Counted from the stretch's first letter, positions 1-6,575 are shown. The stretch is 12,969 nucleotides of DNA from an uncultured Syntrophomonadaceae bacterium (GCA_944391275.1 CALXSZ010000181.1:1-12969); one strand, 5' to 3'. Made by a program: numbers and translations. Notes: generated by a model from the sequence alone, not told the origin.

Positions 1-28
1 GGAGTTCAGACGTGTGCTCTTCCGATCT
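1..28. other. Illumina adapter remnant at contig end
   Basis: The first 28 bases begin GGAGTTCAGACG and end CTCTTCCGATCT, matching the read-2 end of the Illumina TruSeq adapter. This is not genomic sequence. Read on the minus strand it adds the well-known spurious peptide ending IGRAHV to the truncated M50 protease gene. Genuine sequence starts at base 29. Confidence 0.97.
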
Positions 29-416
29 GTAAGAGATTAAATCCAAAAAGAAGCCAGTTGACCTGAACAAACGCCTCTCCCAGCGCATGGTTCTCCCCAG
101 AGAAAATCCAAGAAAAAAGCCCGGCCAGCATGAGACTGATCGCCGGCCCGGCTAGCGCAACCCCAATCTCTTTTAGGGGATGCATGGCAGTAAAATCTTC
201 TATTTTTGCCTGTCCGCCGAAGGGAAACAATTGTACTTCCGACACTTTAATGCCTAAAATTCCCGCCGCGACCGCGTGCCCCAATTCATGCAGCAAAACC
301 GCGCCTAAAACGACCAGAACCGTTTCGCCCAATCCGGCAACCAGATACAGGGCCAACAAAATCAGCATGGTCCAATGAATTTTTATTGGAATTCCCCACA
401 GCTTTCCTATTTTCAT
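29..416 (-). CDS. M50 family (SpoIVFB-like) intramembrane metalloprotease, 3' end missing
   Basis: Partial membrane zinc metalloprotease of the site-2 protease family, which cleaves transmembrane or membrane-adjacent substrates. About 129 genuine residues remain. The start MKIGKLWGIPIKIHW is typical of bacterial SpoIVFB-like members. The zinc motif HELGH is at residues 43-47 inside the second hydrophobic segment, followed by VQLFPFGGQA (62-70) and a further hydrophobic stretch near 84-105. The frame runs into adapter straight after NLL (127-129). The one native base of the next codon is C, which fits proline of the family's NLLP...DG motif carrying the third zinc ligand, so the second half of the active site is lost to the assembly break. 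The ATG lies 20 nt after the small membrane gene upstream, with only a weak ribosome site, suggesting translational coupling. The substrate is unknown. The family call is firm; the SpoIVFB label is by similarity only. Confidence 0.9.
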
Positions 417-436
417 CTTCGATCGCTTTCAAAAGC

Positions 437-607
437 CTATTGCAGGGAAGAAAAAACTTCTACACAATGTTCCCAATTCAGAGGGTTATCCAGCACATAT
501 TCCATCACGCAGCGTGTTTGCGACTGCCAAGGCGTTTCCAATAATACGGCCGCGGTCAAGATCATAATTCCCGCAGCGATCATACGGTTTTTAAATGAAA
601 GAAACAT
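437..607 (-). CDS. small single-pass membrane protein, possible remnant of an M23/SpoIVFA-like protein
   Basis: A 56-residue protein with one hydrophobic segment (about residues 9-25, MIAAGIMILTAAVLLE) followed by a polar tail of about 30 residues. ATG at 607 is chosen because a strong ribosome site (AAGGAGG on the minus strand) lies 8 nt before it; the in-frame GTG 21 nt further upstream has no such site. It lies between rodA and the M50 protease gene. From general knowledge, related clusters often carry an M23 (LytM/SpoIVFA-like) membrane protein at this place, with a short cytoplasmic start, one membrane helix and a long extracytoplasmic peptidase domain. Here the protein ends soon after the helix, with no LytM metal motifs. 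It may be an intact small partner of the protease or the remaining N-terminus of a protein that lost its peptidase domain. That link is inference. Confidence 0.6.
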   Translation of the reverse strand: MFLSFKNRMIAAGIMILTAAVLLETPWQSQTRCVMEYVLDNPLNWEHCVEVFSSLQ

Positions 608-615
608 ACCGGTTT

Positions 616-621
616 CCTCCT
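616..621 (-). promoter_or_regulatory. strong Shine-Dalgarno deciding the start of the 56-aa gene
   Basis: AGGAGG on the minus strand, embedded in AAAAAGGAGG, ends 8 nt before the ATG at 607. The upstream GTG at 628 falls just before this site, so it cannot be the start served by it. A site this strong argues that the small gene is really translated. Confidence 0.7.
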
Positions 622-682
622 TTTTCACCTTCTCTTTTGCAATGTATGCATCATCCTCCCATTCTAGACCGCTGGAACCTTT

Positions 683-1822
683 TCAAAATACGATCGATTT
701 TTCTCGAATATTTACGCTTAGAATGATCCCCACGCCAATAAAGTTGGTAATCATGGAACTTCCGCCATAACTTAAGAAAGGCAGAGGGATGCCGGTAATG
801 GGCATAATGCCTAAACACATGCCAATGCTTTCGTAAATGTGAAAAAGCCACATGGCCGTCACGCCTACAATCATCAGCATCCCCCGTTGATCCGGGGCTT
901 GACGAGCAATGACCAATGCGCGCCACAATAATAAGCCATATAAAACAATCACCGCACCGGCTCCTAAAAAACCTAATTCTTCGCCTAAAACGGAAAAAAT
1001 AAAATCCGTATGGTGTTCCGGCAGAAAGTTTAATTGTACCTGTGTGCCCTCAAAAAGCCCCTTTCCCCAAAATCCGCCCGAACCAATCGCAATTAACGAT
1101 TGAATGGTATTCCATCCGCTTCCGCGTCCACCATAACCGTCTTCATAGGGCGAAAGAAATACGGTAAAACGTTGAATTTGATAATCGGCTAACGGCAAAG
1201 GCAATCCGACTTGATAATGCAAAACGAGCGCCAGAATGGCTAAACCCAAGCCGCTCACGACCAAAGCGATCAAAATTTTGGGATTGGCCCCGGCCACGAA
1301 CATCATAAAAACCGTAATGGAAATATAAGCTAAAGCCGTTCCCAAATCCGGCTGCGAGGCCACCAGTAAAAAAGGAATCCCGGTAAAAACAAAAGCCGGC
1401 AGCATTTGGGAAAAGGTTTCCATATTTCCCTGACGATGGTGTAAAAAATTGGCAAAAGATACAATCAATAAAATTTTGGTCAACTCAGCCGGCTGAAAAA
1501 GAATCGGCAACGGGCCTAATTTGATCCATCCGCTGATGCCTCTTTGTTCAACGCCAAAAAAAGTTACCCAAACGAGAAGAACTAAGGCGGTTCCATATAA
1601 GATCTTCCAGTAACGCTCCGTTTGCCCGTAGTCATACACCATGACGCATAACGCAACTCCCAGCCCCATCAGCATCCAAACCAGCTGTCTTTTCATATAA
1701 TAGAGCGGGTCCGAGGTGATGCTGCTTCCGGCGCTGGCAACCAACATCAATCCGACCGAACAAAGGATGAACAGGAAGAGCAGAAAACGTTTATCTAAAT
1801 AAAGTATTCTTTTTATATTCAT
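683..1822 (-). CDS. rodA: RodA, SEDS-family peptidoglycan glycosyltransferase
   Basis: Polytopic membrane enzyme that polymerises lipid II into glycan strands for side-wall synthesis, normally with a class B penicillin-binding protein. It has 379 residues, the usual family size, with about ten hydrophobic segments. SEDS landmarks seen: ISGWIKLGPLPILFQPAELTK (96-116), SQPDLGTAL (156-164), FLPEHHTDFIFSVLGEELGF (266-285) and the C-terminal PLPFLSYGGSS (346-356). D273 in HHTDF matches the essential extracellular aspartate of SEDS polymerases. The RodA rather than FtsW or SpoVE assignment rests on the HTDFIF and PLPFLSYGGSS forms and on the min-gene context. ATG at 1822 has AGGGGA 7 nt upstream. 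A 135-nt gap separates it from minE. No class B PBP partner gene lies in the window. Confidence 0.95.
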   Translation of the reverse strand: MNIKRILYLDKRFLLFLFILCSVGLMLVASAGSSITSDPLYYMKRQLVWMLMGLGVALCVMVYDYGQTERYWKILYGTALVLLVWVTFFGVEQRGISGWIKLGPLPILFQPAELTKILLIVSFANFLHHRQGNMETFSQMLPAFVFTGIPFLLVASQPDLGTALAYISITVFMMFVAGANPKILIALVVSGLGLAILALVLHYQVGLPLPLADYQIQRFTVFLSPYEDGYGGRGSGWNTIQSLIAIGSGGFWGKGLFEGTQVQLNFLPEHHTDFIFSVLGEELGFLGAGAVIVLYGLLLWRALVIARQAPDQRGMLMIVGVTAMWLFHIYESIGMCLGIMPITGIPLPFLSYGGSSMITNFIGVGIILSVNIREKSIVF

Positions 1823-1957
1823 GGAAAAATCCCCTATCTTGTCCGTTCAAAAATGGAGAAAATGTTAGAGAGTTTCTCTCATTTTATTATTTTACCTTTT
1901 CCATTTCTCCTTGTACAGGCAATCCGGGATTTTTCTTGTAAAAAGATCTCTTCGACT

Positions 1958-2263
1958 TTAAACCGCGCTGGTCGTAGGGGCGTTATGTTCCTCCTCTCTT
2001 TCTGAATGATGCAGCCCCCGAATGGGGATATTCGCCACCAATGCAACGGTTCGGTTATCATTTTCAACTTGGACGCACAGTCCATCCGCATCAATGTCCA
2101 AATATTTTTTGATCACGGCTAACATTTCTTCTTTTAGGGTTTCCAAAATATCCGCCGATACCGAATAACGGTCCTGAACCAACACCAAACGGAGGCGCTC
2201 ACTGGCAATTTCTTTGCTATTAGAATTTTCTTTTCCAAATAGCCGATAAAACAAATCCAGCAT
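1958..2263 (-). CDS. minE: MinE, cell division topological specificity factor
   Basis: MinE stimulates the MinD ATPase at the membrane and drives the MinCD pattern that keeps Z-rings at mid-cell. It has 101 residues, slightly longer than the usual 85-95. The N-terminal amphipathic start MLDLFYRLFG (1-10) is the membrane-targeting segment. RLRLVLVQDR (23-32) is the MinD-contacting anti-MinCD segment. The dimerising topological specificity domain follows, with ILETLKEEMLAVIKKYLDID (39-58) and VQVENDNRTVALVANIPI (65-82). A hydrophilic tail, RGLHHSEREEEHNAPTTSAV, extends past the core. ATG at 2263 is chosen because an AGAGAGGGGGGA purine run lies 4-6 nt upstream, the protein starts with the conserved MLDLFYRLF, and the longer frame would overlap minD. 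It starts 16 nt after the minD stop. Confidence 0.95.
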   Translation of the reverse strand: MLDLFYRLFGKENSNSKEIASERLRLVLVQDRYSVSADILETLKEEMLAVIKKYLDIDADGLCVQVENDNRTVALVANIPIRGLHHSEREEEHNAPTTSAV

Positions 2264-2279
2264 CTGATCCCCCCCTCTC

Positions 2280-3080
2280 TTAGCGCGCCATCCGGAAGGC
2301 CCGGCGCATCCGACGGAAGAAACTATTCGGTTCGTCAAGCGGAACGAACGGAACGTCTTCACCCATAATGCGGCTGCAAATACGCAGGTACGCTTCGCCC
2401 GCTTTCGACGTCCGGCTCAAGACCGCCGGTTCGCCTCGATTCGTGGAAACTACAATCGCTTCGTCTTCCGGCACCACCCCCAATAAATCAATGGCTAAAA
2501 TATCGGTAATATCGTCAATATCCATCATGTCGCCCATATGCACCATTTGCGGGCGCATCCGATTGATAATTAAGCGCGAATTTTTTAATCCGGCCGACTC
2601 CAAAAGTCCGATAATGCGATCCGCATCTCGGATAGAAGACACCTCGGGCGTCGCTACGACCACGGCCTGATCCGCTCCGGCAATAGCGTTTTTAAACCCA
2701 CGTTCAATCCCCGCCGGACAATCAATGAGTACGTAATCAAATTCTTTTTTCAGTTCTTCGGTCAGAATTTTCATCTGATGGGGCGATACGGCTGTTTTAT
2801 CGCGCGTTTGGGCGGCCGGCAGCAAATACATCCCTTCAAACCGCTTATCGCGGATCAGCGCCTGATTTAGCTTGCAATCGCCATTGACCACATCGACAAT
2901 ATCAAAAACAATCCGATTTTCTAATCCCATCACCACATCCAGATTTCTCAATCCAATATCGGTATCTACCAATACCACTTTTTGTTCTTTCATCGCCAAA
3001 GCCGTTCCCAAATTCGCCGTCGTCGTTGTTTTTCCAACCCCTCCTTTTCCGGATGTAACAACCAATACCTTTCCTTTCAT
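2280..3080 (-). CDS. minD: MinD, septum site-determining ATPase
   Basis: A membrane-cycling P-loop ATPase of the ParA/MinD family; the ATP-bound dimer binds membrane and recruits MinC to block FtsZ assembly. It has 266 residues. The deviant Walker A motif GKGGVGKTT is at residues 11-19, with the signature lysine K11 and catalytic-loop K17. VVLVDTDIGLRNLDVVMGLE follows (switch I region), then the Walker B-like stretch YVLIDCPAGIE. The C-terminus NSFFRRMRRAFRMAR is a basic amphipathic helix, the expected membrane-targeting sequence. The ATG at 3080 is preferred over the in-frame GTG at 3089, because that GTG lies inside the GAGGTG ribosome site 6 nt upstream. It lies between minC and minE in the usual order and is almost certainly co-transcribed with them. 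Confidence 0.97.
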   Translation of the reverse strand: MKGKVLVVTSGKGGVGKTTTTANLGTALAMKEQKVVLVDTDIGLRNLDVVMGLENRIVFDIVDVVNGDCKLNQALIRDKRFEGMYLLPAAQTRDKTAVSPHQMKILTEELKKEFDYVLIDCPAGIERGFKNAIAGADQAVVVATPEVSSIRDADRIIGLLESAGLKNSRLIINRMRPQMVHMGDMMDIDDITDILAIDLLGVVPEDEAIVVSTNRGEPAVLSRTSKAGEAYLRICSRIMGEDVPFVPLDEPNSFFRRMRRAFRMAR

Positions 3081-3086
3081 ATGCTT

Positions 3087-3092
3087 CACCTC
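3087..3092 (-). promoter_or_regulatory. Shine-Dalgarno deciding the minD start
   Basis: GAGGTG on the minus strand, 6 nt before the ATG at 3080. The apparent upstream GTG start at 3089 is part of this site, so the longer form of MinD (MKHMKGK) is not expected. Confidence 0.65.
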
Positions 3093-3142
3093 ATGTTTTC
3101 ATTTTTCAGTCGTTTTTTCGTTCTTTCACCCTTGTTTGATCC

Positions 3143-3802
3143 CTAAATATGCATGGTTTCTATAATAACCCGGTTATTTTTAATTTTAGCGATTTCGGGA
3201 GAAAGCCTCTCTTCCCTCTCTCCGTCGGGCGGGCGGGTAATGTGCTCAGCAATACGGATCTGGATCGGCTGCATCTTCAAAGCCGCCACAATTTTTTGCT
3301 CATCCCCGAATCTTCCTGCATGAGCCATTCCTCTCAAAGCGCCAACCACCAAGATGCTTCCGCCTGCCACAACTTCCGCTCCAGGATTGACGTCTCCTAG
3401 AATTACCACATTGCCCCGCGTATAAAAATTTTGTCCGGATCGGAGATTTTGACGGATTAAAGTCGTATTTCCGTCGGAAAACCGTTCTTTCCAATCCGCA
3501 TCGTCTTCTAATTCCGAAAAAATGGGGTCGCGTTCGTTTTCCGGAAGGAGAATTCGTCCCCAGATGAGTTTTTTTTCGGAGTTGACCAAGATCGCTAACT
3601 CCTGTTCCTCTTCCGGCGTTGGCTTCCAATGCTGTCGGCTCAAATCAACACTGATCATCCAATGCGTTTCATCCCCCTTGGGATCAGCCAAGTACGATAA
3701 ATGGTGGCGCAAAACTTTCTTTAACGCTTTCATATCCGCACAATCTCCGCCGTCTACAAATAATTCCGCATCTGCTGCTCTGGCATGGTTTTTCATCCCC
3801 AA
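3143..3802 (-). CDS. minC: MinC, septum formation inhibitor
   Basis: MinC inhibits FtsZ polymer formation wherever MinD recruits it. The C-terminal beta-helix domain is clear: TTLIRQNLRSGQNFYTRGNV, then VVILGDVNPGAEVVAGGSIL and VVGALRGMAHAGRFGDEQK, containing the RSGQ and G-rich turns that bind MinD and dimerise. The region before it (about residues 1-110) should be the FtsZ-binding N domain, but it is poorly conserved and rich in acidic residues (ILLPENERDPIFSELEDDAD). Total length is 219 residues, close to normal. Start choice is ambiguous: TTG at 3802 sits 6 nt after GAGGG, while ATG at 3796 sits 12 nt after it. The stop is 62 nt before minD. It is the first min gene; upstream is a divergent intergenic region. 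Confidence 0.93.
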   Translation of the reverse strand: MGMKNHARAADAELFVDGGDCADMKALKKVLRHHLSYLADPKGDETHWMISVDLSRQHWKPTPEEEQELAILVNSEKKLIWGRILLPENERDPIFSELEDDADWKERFSDGNTTLIRQNLRSGQNFYTRGNVVILGDVNPGAEVVAGGSILVVGALRGMAHAGRFGDEQKIVAALKMQPIQIRIAEHITRPPDGEREERLSPEIAKIKNNRVIIETMHI

Positions 3803-3866
3803 ATCTGACCCTCTCTTCCTCTATTCCATTTACGTCGTCGGACTTTTCTGACTTCGTTTTTCTTTG

Positions 3867-3897
3867 GAATGATTGCCTTTTGCAATATTCTTTTTTT
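3867..3897 (+). terminator. terminator-like hairpin pointing away from minC
   Basis: On the plus strand GAAT + bulged G + ATTGC (3867-3876), loop CTTTT, then GCAAT + ATTC (3882-3890), followed directly by seven T (3891-3897). This is a 9-bp stem with one bulge and a U-tract, an AT-rich but well-formed intrinsic terminator shape. No plus-strand gene precedes it, so it could only stop antisense transcripts coming out of the min genes. On the minus strand the same hairpin would lie in the min leader, without a U-tract after it. Confidence 0.4.
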
Positions 3898-4021
3898 GGG
3901 AAAAAAAACCTCCAGAAAAAAACCGGAAATACTGTCGCTTTCCCCGTTATTCAGTCGTTTGTGCAATAAAAATTCCGCGTAATTTCAACATTTTATTTGC
4001 CAATTCTCTCCCAAAAAGGGC

Positions 4022-4051
4022 TTGTCTCCTTTCCTTTTGATCCGTTATAAT
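4022..4051 (+). promoter_or_regulatory. predicted sigma-70/sigma-A promoter of the SleB-like gene
   Basis: TTGTCT at 4022-4027 and a consensus TATAAT at 4046-4051 with an 18-nt spacer. A start near 4058 would give a leader of about 65 nt before the coding region. The -10 is perfect; the -35 matches the consensus at 4 of 6 positions. Confidence 0.55.
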
Positions 4052-4109
4052 TAGAATGGTGTGTTTTAAATTTGAAAAAATGGCTATTTGTTTTCTGAAA
4101 TTTTATAAG

Positions 4110-4115
4110 AAAGGA
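4110..4115 (+). promoter_or_regulatory. Shine-Dalgarno deciding a GTG start at 4124
   Basis: AAAGGA ends 8 nt before GTG 4124, a standard spacing. The in-frame ATG at 4115 overlaps this site and has no room for its own ribosome contact. Confidence 0.55.
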
Positions 4116-4123
4116 TGTTTTTT

Positions 4124-4798
4124 GTGTTAGTTTATACAAAAACCATTGGTTTTCTCTCACTACTTTTAATGTTGTTTCTCGGAGTACTCTGTCTGCCCGC
4201 CCAAGCGGCTTCTTCTGTCGTTGTAGGCGATTTTTCTGCTTTTGAACCTCCAGTTGAGTCCAGCGATGTGCAAGAAAACGCTTCAGAGTGGGTTGATACA
4301 GCGGAAAATCGGGTATTCAGCGGAGACTTTTCAGCCTTTGAAAATATGGATGAATCCACTTTACCCAAAGCCGCTTCTCCTGTTGTCGAATCCAATCAAT
4401 TTTTGATGAATATTGCGCAGCCGGATCCCCACTATAAAGGAACCGTTATTTCCCTTACTCCCGCCGATCGCGATTTACTAGAACGTATCGTTATGGGAGA
4501 ATGCAGTTCCTCGCGCGAAGGCGCCACTTTAGTAGCGCAATGTTTACGCGACGGAATGATTTACGGCGGATACCAGAATGCCAGTCAAGTTCGAGCCGCT
4601 TACCGCTATTATGTTTCTCCCCAGAAACCCAACCAATATGCGGTCGAAGCGGTTCAATATGTTTTTGACCAAGGAAATTCTGCCGTTCAACACCGTATTC
4701 TTTATTTTTATGCGCCCAAAACAACCTCGAGTTCTTTCCATGAATCTCAAAATTTTGTCATTGAATACGGTGGACATCGTTATTTTGATATTCGTTAA
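4124..4798 (+). CDS. exported SleB-like cell wall hydrolase (Hydrolase_2 family)
   Basis: A secreted protein of about 224 residues. It has a signal peptide with a long hydrophobic core (TIGFLSLLLMLFLGVLCL) and a likely cleavage after AQA. A low-complexity linker follows in which GDFSAFE occurs twice, about 32 residues apart. The C-terminal domain begins at LTPADRDLLERIVMGECSSS and includes ATLVAQCLRDG, ILYFYAP, FHESQNFV and GGHRYF. This pattern matches clostridial proteins of the SleB/Hydrolase_2 family, where the glutamate in the first motif (here MGEC) is the proposed catalytic residue of a lytic transglycosylase. In the canonical family the next helix carries an Asn-Arg pair (ILNRV); here it reads CLRDG, so this is a divergent member. 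GTG 4124 is preferred for its ribosome site; ATG 4115 is the alternative. The protein may act in wall turnover rather than spore germination; no other spore gene is nearby. Its terminator is not evident within 400 nt. Confidence 0.75.
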   Translation: MLVYTKTIGFLSLLLMLFLGVLCLPAQAASSVVVGDFSAFEPPVESSDVQENASEWVDTAENRVFSGDFSAFENMDESTLPKAASPVVESNQFLMNIAQPDPHYKGTVISLTPADRDLLERIVMGECSSSREGATLVAQCLRDGMIYGGYQNASQVRAAYRYYVSPQKPNQYAVEAVQYVFDQGNSAVQHRILYFYAPKTTSSSFHESQNFVIEYGGHRYFDIR

Positions 4799-5214
4799 GA
4801 AAATGGGGGAATCTCTCGAACAGAATCTATTCTTATTGTTCTATGAAACATCTGATGGGCTTCTTTATGGGGTCTCCTCTACCAACTCCAATCAGGCTAC
4901 TCCATGAAAGGACGACGATTTTTTTGCATCTGTAGACGGGCTTCTATTGGGAAACCGCTCGATCGGTACCCTTTGGCAATAAAATTGGATGGAGGATTCA
5001 AAATTTGGATCTGAAAAATAAAAATGAACTTCATACGCGCCCGTTCCGTTCGATATGCTACGTGCGTGGCTGTAGGATTGGCGGGGAGTACGAGAAGAAT
5101 ATTCTTTTGAGGCAATTAAAACTCATATGAAACCCCATTTTCAGAAAAATCGCTTCCATTTTTCTATAAGGTGCAACGATACGAAAATTTGAAAATTTGA
5201 ATGAGAATGCTCCC
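4799..5214. other. gene-less stretch with weak signs of decayed coding sequence
   Basis: About 416 nt between two convergent genes. On the plus strand one frame is open from about 4856 to a TGA at 5012 and again to a TGA near 5126, reading LYQLQSGYSMKGRRF, then RYPLAIKLDGGFKIWI, then, past the single stop, CYVRGCRIGGEYEKNIL. This might be a gene broken by a nonsense change. There is no ribosome site before the internal ATG at 4904 and I recognise no family. A 72-residue minus-strand frame (4897-5115) is also open but lacks a ribosome site and looks like a shadow. Treat as unassigned. Confidence 0.3.
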
Positions 5215-5257
5215 AAAAAAACAACAGAGAACCTCTATCGGTTCTCTGTTGTTTTTT
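5215..5257 (-). terminator. strong bidirectional intrinsic terminator
   Basis: A perfect 12-bp stem: CAACAGAGAACC (5222-5233), loop TCTATC (5234-5239), GGTTCTCTGTTG (5240-5251). It is flanked by seven A on the left and six T on the right, so a U-tract follows in either direction. It lies 7 nt beyond the stop of the minus-strand ferritin-like gene, which it clearly serves. It may also stop plus-strand reading from the SleB-like gene. Confidence 0.92.
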
Positions 5258-5263
5258 CTTTCT

Positions 5264-6532
5264 TTATAGCTGACAAGCGTCCGAGGCTCCCGGAATACGA
5301 CCAACGTCCGTATTATCTACGGTCCGATTTTGCAGCTGCGGGATCGGATTAACCGCCACTTCGAAACGGTAGTCGCTGCCTTGTTGCTGAATATGCTCTT
5401 CGATAACGGTGTGGCTCTCTACCGTGCTTAGATCATGGTTGACAATCTGTTGATAACGGAAGAAATCGGAATCCGGCAACATATTGTTCACGCACCGATA
5501 ATCTTCTCTTAAAGCCGTCATTTGAACGGAGTTTCCTAAAATTTGACGGACATAATCAATATTGGATTGCAGCAGCAAAGGCTGTGGGAAACATCCATCA
5601 AACCCAAGCACTTGCTGATACTCCTTGTGTTCAACTTCGTAAAGAAGATCGGCTGCGGTATGCAAATGAGCAATCTCTTGCTCCAAGAGTTTCGCCCAAA
5701 TACTTCGGATTGCCGGATCCGTCTCCGTTTCCATGCAGGAAAAATACAAATAAGCTTCCGTATATTGATGCAAAAGCAAGTTTTCCAGCCAGGTCAGATT
5801 CGAGTCCAGTAAGCTGCCGTAATGGGTCACGTGCTGCTCCTCGACCATCCCAATCTCCTGATAGAGGTTGCGTCCGGCGTCATTCGGGTAGGCCCCGCAA
5901 ACGTTCATATAATAGTTCATCGTCTGTTGCTCGGCCGCCGTGATAATCCCTATGCTCAGCCGCGTCTGCGGATGAGCCTGTTTGCTGTTGATCGGATAGA
6001 GAATGGAATCATACGGATGTCGATGATGGGAAATCGTAGGTCTTCCCGGCATAATTTCCGTATATCTGCCCACCAGATTTTCCGCTTTTTCTCCCGTTTC
6101 CAGATCTAAGAAGTTTGCGTAACGATACAAATGATCAAAATCTTCTAAAAGAGCAAAATCCAATGCCTGCTTGACATAAGGATTGGGTTCTCTCTGCGCT
6201 AAATGTGCCGTAAGATCCACGGCCAATTGTTCATAGCCAATGGTGTGTTCCAGAATGGTTTCATCAGCCGGTTTCAGCAAACTGATCAGTTTTTGCTGCT
6301 GTTGTTCTGAACGGCGCATCAACGCCAGCGTACGACGAATGGAATTGTTATTGCAATTCCGGGAGAATTGATGCATAAACCAATTGGCTTCGAATTCAGT
6401 CCCATTCATGAGAATTACGCGGGTTCGCGTATAGGGATCAACCGATTGTTTCTGATAAGGAACGGGCCGGATTGTCGCCCAATCCATTAACGTGCTTTCC
6501 AAAGAACAGGGCGTCACATGAAACGGATTCAT
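5264..6532 (-). CDS. ferritin-like protein with three Glu/His helix pairs, unknown function
   Basis: A soluble 422-residue protein with no signal peptide or membrane segment. I cannot name a family. Residues 91-300 are predicted long helices carrying carboxylate/histidine motifs in pairs: E95...Y100-E101 with E130-D-F-D-H134; E201 with E231-E-Q-H234; and E259 with E284-Q-E286-I-A-H289. The first two pairs give the Glu...(D/E)xxH, Glu...ExxH pattern of a diiron four-helix bundle (ferritin/rubrerythrin superfamily), and the third adds another hairpin. Redox, peroxide or metal-storage roles are possible, but this is inference. The N-terminal (1-90) and C-terminal (305-422) parts are unassigned; four cysteines (C9, C60, C212, C266) are scattered before C314, C347 and C420, with no rubredoxin CxxC. 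ATG 6532 is chosen because AAAGGA lies 7 nt before it; a longer frame to 6586 has no ribosome site. It is monocistronic, with its own terminator. Confidence 0.7.
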   Translation of the reverse strand: MNPFHVTPCSLESTLMDWATIRPVPYQKQSVDPYTRTRVILMNGTEFEANWFMHQFSRNCNNNSIRRTLALMRRSEQQQQKLISLLKPADETILEHTIGYEQLAVDLTAHLAQREPNPYVKQALDFALLEDFDHLYRYANFLDLETGEKAENLVGRYTEIMPGRPTISHHRHPYDSILYPINSKQAHPQTRLSIGIITAAEQQTMNYYMNVCGAYPNDAGRNLYQEIGMVEEQHVTHYGSLLDSNLTWLENLLLHQYTEAYLYFSCMETETDPAIRSIWAKLLEQEIAHLHTAADLLYEVEHKEYQQVLGFDGCFPQPLLLQSNIDYVRQILGNSVQMTALREDYRCVNNMLPDSDFFRYQQIVNHDLSTVESHTVIEEHIQQQGSDYRFEVAVNPIPQLQNRTVDNTDVGRIPGASDACQL

Positions 6533-6575
6533 AAAAATTTCCTTTCTTTCTTTTCGTTTAAGGGTGTTCTGTGAT

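Larger units (their letters stand above)
3803..4109. other. divergent intergenic region between minC and the SleB-like gene
   Basis: About 320 nt without a gene, AT-rich with runs of A and T near 3891-3923. It holds the terminator-like hairpin at 3867-3897 and the plus-strand promoter at 4022-4051. I could not find a convincing minus-strand promoter for the min genes, although they must start here or be read from off-cluster sites. No mreB, mreC, mreD or PBP remnants were recognised. Confidence 0.5.

Noticed and set aside
1859..1885. hairpin GAGAG/CTCTC with flanking AAAAT/ATTTT in the minE-rodA gap
   Set aside because: Short stem with a bulge and no U-tract on the minus strand; too weak to call a terminator or attenuator.
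5822..6109. plus-strand open frames inside the ferritin-like gene
   Set aside because: Shadows of the minus-strand gene, with no ribosome sites and composition typical of reversed coding DNA.
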